From the NCBI RefSeq assembly GCF_014042355.1, contig NZ_JACEZU010000018.1, positions 18,532-82,531 on the forward strand: a stretch of DNA of 64,000 nucleotides, in the 5' to 3' direction. Shown here piece after piece: positions 60,299 through 64,000 of this stretch. How positions within the stretch are numbered: the first letter of the stretch is position 1; the number at the start of each line of letters is the position of its first letter. The DNA comes from Rugamonas apoptosis. Its GTDB lineage: Bacteria > Pseudomonadota > Gammaproteobacteria > Burkholderiales > Burkholderiaceae_D. Both the position numbers and the translations under genes were made by a program. The notes under the pieces are model-generated. The model saw only the letters and a program-made list of their open reading frames with translations, was not told where the DNA came from and did not search any database.

Positions 60299-62131
60299 AT
60301 GGAAAACAAGATCGGCGCCGCCGGCGCCCGCTCGTTCGCCTGTCTGTTTGCCGGTTTGCTGGGTGCCGCCGGCGTGCCCACAGCCGCTGCTGCCGGCGCT
60401 GCCGCAGCCGCTACCGTGGCCAATGTACCGGCGTCCCGTCCGGCCGCCGGTCCGGCCGACGCCCGTTTCAAGGCCATCTATACCCAGGAGTGGAAGTGGC
60501 GCCTGACCCAGCGCCTGGAAGACGAGGAGGATGACGACAGCGGCGTGCGGCCCGACCTGCCGCATGTCGACCCGGCCACCCAGCAGGCGCGCCTGGCGTA
60601 CTGGGAAGCGGTGCTGAAACAACTGGATGGCATCGCGCCGGCCCGCTTGTCGGCGCCGGAACGCATCAACTACGCCGTGTACCGCGCGCAGATCGCCGCG
60701 CTGGTGGCCGGCCAGCGCTTCCGCGAATACGAAAAGCCGCTCAACGCCGACAGCGCGTTCTGGTCCAACATGGCCGACGAGGGGCGCAAGCACTTCAGCA
60801 CGGAGAAGGAATACCGCGACTACCTGAAGCAGCTGGCCGAAGTGCCGCGCTACTTCGCCGAGGAGACGGCCAACCTGCGGGCCGGCCTGGCGCGCGGCTT
60901 CACGCCGCCCAGGGTGACGCTGGTGGGGCGCGACAGTTCGCTGACCTCCGTGACGGAAGCGGCCACGCCGCAGGACACGGTGTTCTACACCCCGTTCAAG
61001 AGCATGCCGGCCACCATCGCGGCCGCCACCCAGGACGAGTTGCGGGCCGCCGCCGCGCAAGCCATCGCCACGTCCGTGCTGCCGGCCTACCGCGCGCTGC
61101 TGGACTTCATGCGCAACCAGTATGTGCCCAACGCGCGCGAGGCGCTGGCGGCCGAGAGCCTGCCCGACGGTAAAGCGTATTACCAGTCCAAGATCGTGGA
61201 ATTCACCACCACGGCGCTGAGTGCGGACCAGATCCACCAGATCGGGCTGGACGAAATGGCCAAGATCCGGGCCGAGATGCAAACCACCATCGCGCAGACG
61301 GGATTCACGGGCGAGCTGCCGGCCTTCCTCCATTTCCTGCGCACGGACCCGCGCTTTTACGCGAAGACGCCGGAAGAACTGCTGATGCGGGCGGCCTACA
61401 TCGCCAAGAAATTCGATGGCAAGGCCGGCCAGTACTTCGGCTACCTGCCACGGCGCCGCTTCGCCATCACGCCGGTGCCGGTCGACCAGGCGCCGTTCTA
61501 CACGTCGGGTCGGGGCGGGCCGGGCGTGTACCTGGTCAATACCTACGATTTGCCGTCGCGCGCGCTGTACAGCCTGCCCGCGTTGACGCTGCATGAATCG
61601 GCGCCCGGCCACGCGTTCCAGATGCCGGTGGCGCTGGAGCAGAAGGGCTTGCCCCAGTTCCGGCGCGCCTATATTTCGGCCTACGGCGAAGGCTGGGCCC
61701 TGTATTCGGAACGGCTGGGCACCGAGATGGGCATCTACGAAACGCCGTACGAAACTTTCGGCATGCTCAGTTACCAGGCATGGCGCGCGGCGCGGCTGGT
61801 GGTGGACACGGGCATCCACGCCAAGGGCTGGACCCGGGCCCAGGCGCAAGCCTATCTGCACGACAACACAGCCCTGTCGGAACACGAGATCGAGACGGAA
61901 GTGGACCGCTACATTTCCTGGCCCGGCCAGGCGCTGTCCTACTATCTGGGCGAGATGGCCATCATCAACGCGCGCAAGAAGGCTGAAGCGGCGCTGGGCG
62001 CGCGCTTCGATATCCGCCATTTCCACGACACGGTGCTGCAACTGGGCTCGGTGCCGCTGCCGGTGCTGGCGGCGCGCATCGACGCCTTCATCGCGGACGG
62101 CGGCAAGAACCCTTATCCGCAGCAGGAGTAA
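60299..62131 (+). CDS. DUF885 family metallopeptidase-like protein, exported
   Basis: This 610-residue protein has an Ala-rich signal region and a large helical body of the DUF885 family. The metal motif is LHESAPGHAF, with His432, Glu433 and His438, and the downstream EGWALYSE provides the third ligand region, as in M32-like carboxypeptidases. The ATG at 60299 is preceded by TGGAG. A second ATG at 60260 in the same frame overlaps the stop of the upstream EAL gene and would add 13 residues. A peptide-processing role is inferred; substrate unknown. Confidence 0.85.
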   Translation: MENKIGAAGARSFACLFAGLLGAAGVPTAAAAGAAAAATVANVPASRPAAGPADARFKAIYTQEWKWRLTQRLEDEEDDDSGVRPDLPHVDPATQQARLAYWEAVLKQLDGIAPARLSAPERINYAVYRAQIAALVAGQRFREYEKPLNADSAFWSNMADEGRKHFSTEKEYRDYLKQLAEVPRYFAEETANLRAGLARGFTPPRVTLVGRDSSLTSVTEAATPQDTVFYTPFKSMPATIAAATQDELRAAAAQAIATSVLPAYRALLDFMRNQYVPNAREALAAESLPDGKAYYQSKIVEFTTTALSADQIHQIGLDEMAKIRAEMQTTIAQTGFTGELPAFLHFLRTDPRFYAKTPEELLMRAAYIAKKFDGKAGQYFGYLPRRRFAITPVPVDQAPFYTSGRGGPGVYLVNTYDLPSRALYSLPALTLHESAPGHAFQMPVALEQKGLPQFRRAYISAYGEGWALYSERLGTEMGIYETPYETFGMLSYQAWRAARLVVDTGIHAKGWTRAQAQAYLHDNTALSEHEIETEVDRYISWPGQALSYYLGEMAIINARKKAEAALGARFDIRHFHDTVLQLGSVPLPVLAARIDAFIADGGKNPYPQQE

Positions 62132-62153
62132 GGGCGGCGGGCGGCGCCATGCC

Positions 62154-62768
62154 TCACAGGTGGCGCAGCGTGCCCAGTAAACGGGTGCCCGTTTTAATCA
62201 CCGTGGCCGCCGCTTCGGCTGTCATATCGGTGCCATGGATGGCGGCATTGCAATCTTGCAGCACGCTGTTCAGGTTCCGGTCCTGGTCCGGGTCCAGCAG
62301 GCGGGCCAGCAGCAGGGCGTCGGCCAGTTGATGGATGGGCGCGTGGCGCGTCTCCAGCGGTAATTTGCGCACTTGCGCGATACGGCGCAACTCGCCTTCC
62401 AGGTCGATGCGCAGCTTGGCCAGCGCCAGCGCCGGATCTTCCTCCAGTAAATCGTCGGTGGACGGGCCCCAGGGCGTAGGGCTCTGGCGCCGTTCGCGCC
62501 GGTCCGGCAGGCCATCCATGGCGCGCGCCTGGCCGGGCGGCGTCAAGCGCCGGTCATTGGATGGAAACTGCACCAGCGGCGCATTGGCGCTGTTTTCCAC
62601 CGTGCTGGCGAAGCTGGACAGAGCGGCCATGGCGGCCAGGCCCAGCAACAGCATGGATGCCTGCTGCAAGCCTTGCTCCAGGGGCAGGCGTACGGTTGAA
62701 GTGAGTACGGCGGCGGCGATGGCGGCCAGCAGGATACCGAGCGCCAGGTTGATTCGATTTCTTTTCAT
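62154..62768 (-). CDS. hypothetical protein with two membrane helices
   Basis: A 204-residue protein with two hydrophobic helices (about residues 7-27 and 38-56), a short Pro/Arg-rich linker, and a helical cytoplasmic domain (LAKLRIDLEGELRRIAQVRKL, IHQLADALLLARLLDPDQDRNL). The cytoplasmic part resembles small unknown helical domains that follow membrane helices in other bacteria. The ATG at 62768 is fixed by GAGGAGG. It converges on the DUF885 gene. No known function. Confidence 0.65.
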   Translation of the reverse strand: MKRNRINLALGILLAAIAAAVLTSTVRLPLEQGLQQASMLLLGLAAMAALSSFASTVENSANAPLVQFPSNDRRLTPPGQARAMDGLPDRRERRQSPTPWGPSTDDLLEEDPALALAKLRIDLEGELRRIAQVRKLPLETRHAPIHQLADALLLARLLDPDQDRNLNSVLQDCNAAIHGTDMTAEAAATVIKTGTRLLGTLRHL

Positions 62769-63016
62769 CACATCCTCCTCAGGGGCGGATTGCGCACCTC
62801 GCTTCATCTTAGTCCAGAAACGGTGCGATGGCACTCATCCGACGGTGACAAAGTACGCATTTTCGTAGTAATAATTTCGATAATATTGGCGCCGTGGCAG
62901 TATTGCGCTCCCGTTCACGTACGGCGACAACACGGCCCACCCGTCCCATTGCCACCGTTTTCCAGGAGCCGCATGCGTCTTGCCGTCGTCCCCATGTCCG
63001 TCCAGGCGGAGCGCCC

Positions 63017-63448
63017 ATGATCGGCACCGCCATCCTGCTGAGTGCCGCCGGTGTCGCCTCGCTGCTGTGGGCCAGCCGCAGCGGCCCCTTGTTGCCGCTG
63101 CCGTTCAGCGCCCGTCATTCCCAACTGAAAGCGTGGCAGCGCCGTTTTCCCGATGCCCCGCGCGAGGCCGTGGCTGATTTCCTGGCCGTGTTCTGCGCCG
63201 CGTTCGCGCTGCGCCATTATGAGAAGGAATTGCTCAGTCCAGATGACCGGGTGCTGGGTATCCATCGCGCCCTGTATCCGGGCGAGCGCAGTGCCGATTC
63301 GCCAGAGCTGGCGGAGTTGGCCATATCGTTGCGGCAGCGGTATGGCCTGACGGTGGGTGAAAGGTGGGGCGAGGATGTGACGCTGGCGGGCCTATTCGAG
63401 CAGACCGGCCCGGGTGGGGTGCGGGGGCAGTTGGCGCGCAGCGCCTGA
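63017..63448 (+). CDS. hypothetical membrane-anchored protein
   Basis: A 143-residue protein with one N-terminal hydrophobic segment (MIGTAILLSAAGVASLLWAS) and a cytoplasmic domain with WQRRFPDAPREAVADFLAVFCAAFALRHYEKELLSPDDRVLGIHRALYP. The ATG at 63017 has GGCGGAG upstream; an open frame extends 41 codons further but is not protein-like. I do not recognise the family. It is the last gene before the transposon remnants. Confidence 0.55.
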   Translation: MIGTAILLSAAGVASLLWASRSGPLLPLPFSARHSQLKAWQRRFPDAPREAVADFLAVFCAAFALRHYEKELLSPDDRVLGIHRALYPGERSADSPELAELAISLRQRYGLTVGERWGEDVTLAGLFEQTGPGGVRGQLARSA

Positions 63449-63822
63449 TGCGGCGATTAATCAATTTCTGAACCCACCAACACCAATATCGTTTGATCAC
63501 GAGCTGAAGGTTGCTCGTTATATCAACGCGCTCTTGATCGATTCCAACGCATTCCCATAGAAGGCGAACAACAATTGTCGAACTACCTGACAGTTCACCT
63601 GGAGAGCGAAAATGGCAATCGACGTTTATCAGCATATTGCTGGCTGTCGTTGCCAGTCGCCACAAACCTGCGTTTCGAGACTTTGCAGAGTGTCTTCATA
63701 CAAACGGTTTGCCAAAGAAGGCAGTGCTTGGTGCGGTCGTGCGCAAACTGGTGCACTTGATGTTTGAATCGCCACGAGTTCTATAGACACTCCTGAGCCA
63801 TAATTTAGGCAAAGGAGAAATC
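63449..63822. other. gene-free stretch with transposon remnants
   Basis: About 370 bp between the last host gene and the IS3 orfA start. The first ~180 bp (63449-63630) show nothing I can identify. The rest holds the IS110-type transposase remnant and the left end of the IS3-type element. Confidence 0.5.
63634..63764 (+). pseudogene. remnant of an IS110/IS116-family transposase C-terminus
   Basis: In frame 1 the sequence reads LAVVASRHKPAFRDFAEC, then NGLPKKAVLGAVVRKLVHLM, which is the C-terminal signature of IS110/IS116 transposases (a helix followed by a KKA..AVMRKL-type motif). No start codon or upstream transposase sequence is present, and the match stops where the IS3-type end begins. 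It is a broken remnant. Confidence 0.65.
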
Positions 63823-64000
63823 ATGAGTGGGAAGCGTTACACGGAAGAATTTAAGGTCGCTGCGGTCAAGCAGATTATTGATCGCGGGCACCCAGCGGCC
63901 GAGGTCGCTGAACGGCTTGGTGTCAGTGTCCACAGCATCTATGCGTGGACAAAGCGGTATGGTGTGCCCGAGGTTGAACGTAAAGCCCAGGACGCCCAAT
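63765..64000 (+). mobile_element. IS3-family insertion sequence, left end (cut by window)
   Basis: The element probably begins near 63765 with TGAATCGCCACGAGTTCTAT, a plausible terminal inverted repeat, and carries the start of orfA. The exact end cannot be fixed, because the right end lies outside the window. It appears to have inserted into the 3' part of an IS110-type transposase gene. Confidence 0.65.
63823..64000 (+). CDS. IS3-family transposase OrfA, N-terminal part (cut by window edge)
   Basis: The ATG at 63823 follows a strong AAAGGAG. The visible 59 residues include the OrfA helix-turn-helix: RYTEEFKVAAVKQIIDRG, then EVAERLGVSVHSIYAWTKR, the part that recognises the element ends. 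In IS3 elements orfA is followed by orfB through a -1 frameshift; that part is beyond the window. Confidence 0.9.
   Translation, partial: MSGKRYTEEFKVAAVKQIIDRGHPAAEVAERLGVSVHSIYAWTKRYGVPEVERKAQDAQ

Overview
The window reads as chromosomal DNA from a high-GC betaproteobacterium. The gene set (PhbB-type reductase, MexEF-like and EmrAB-like pumps, many GGDEF/PAS kinases, DadA/Lrp, Ku/LigD, Anbu operon) is what I would expect of an Oxalobacteraceae member such as a Janthinobacterium, Duganella or Massilia relative. That placement is inference from family resemblance, not from a marker gene.

Layout. 1-1.6 kb: the tail of a TetR-like regulator, an alpha/beta hydrolase and an orphan, C-terminally altered BrnA-type antitoxin. 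1.6-6.8 kb: a two-subunit NAD-dependent molybdenum/tungsten formate dehydrogenase (fdhF, fdsB-like), divergent from an acetoacetyl-CoA reductase across a palindrome-rich region with an FNR-like box. 6.9-11.7 kb: a small unknown gene behind a perfect FNR-type box, a divergent creatininase-family protein, a YVTN beta-propeller protein, a periplasmic solute-binding protein, and an HDOD gene whose promoter predicts a leaderless mRNA. 11.8-13.8 kb: dadA and a divergent Lrp regulator. 13.8-21.8 kb: an unknown membrane-hairpin protein, a MarR-EmrB-TolC-EmrA efflux operon, and two exported proteins. 21.9-29.2 kb: five signalling genes on the minus strand and one unknown small gene on the plus strand.

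29.2-30.2 kb is a compact RNA region: three identical tRNA-Arg(ACG) genes, each with its own promoter, plus a candidate anti-Shine-Dalgarno small RNA and an orphan promoter followed by hairpins. 30.3-37.8 kb: lldD, small unknowns, a MITE-like repeat, a glutathione S-transferase, a DUF2182/DUF1326 pair with cysteine clusters, an exported unknown, and a LysR regulator translationally coupled to a D-2-hydroxyacid dehydrogenase. 37.9-45.1 kb: a small membrane protein, a hydrolase-fold protein lacking the nucleophile serine, and a MexEF-OprN-like RND pump. 45.1-49.3 kb: the four-gene Anbu operon (ATP-grasp, alpha-E, transglutaminase, Anbu). 49.5-53.5 kb: an Ala/Lys-rich exported protein, then ligD and ku facing each other. 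53.7-62.1 kb: a cyclic-di-GMP/histidine kinase run and a DUF885 metallopeptidase-like protein. 62.1-64 kb: two membrane-anchored unknowns and the start of an IS3-type element lying against a remnant of an IS110-type transposase.

How the parts fit. Formate oxidation, lactate and D-amino-acid oxidation and PHB-type reduction point to flexible redox metabolism, and two FNR-type boxes suggest low-oxygen control of part of it. Two complete tripartite pumps and at least eight sensory or cyclic-di-GMP proteins suggest an environmental organism. I found no single unmistakable new system. The best leads are the small-RNA candidate at 29.3 kb, the pseudo-hydrolase attached to the RND operon, the poorly understood Anbu operon and the paired FNR-box regions.
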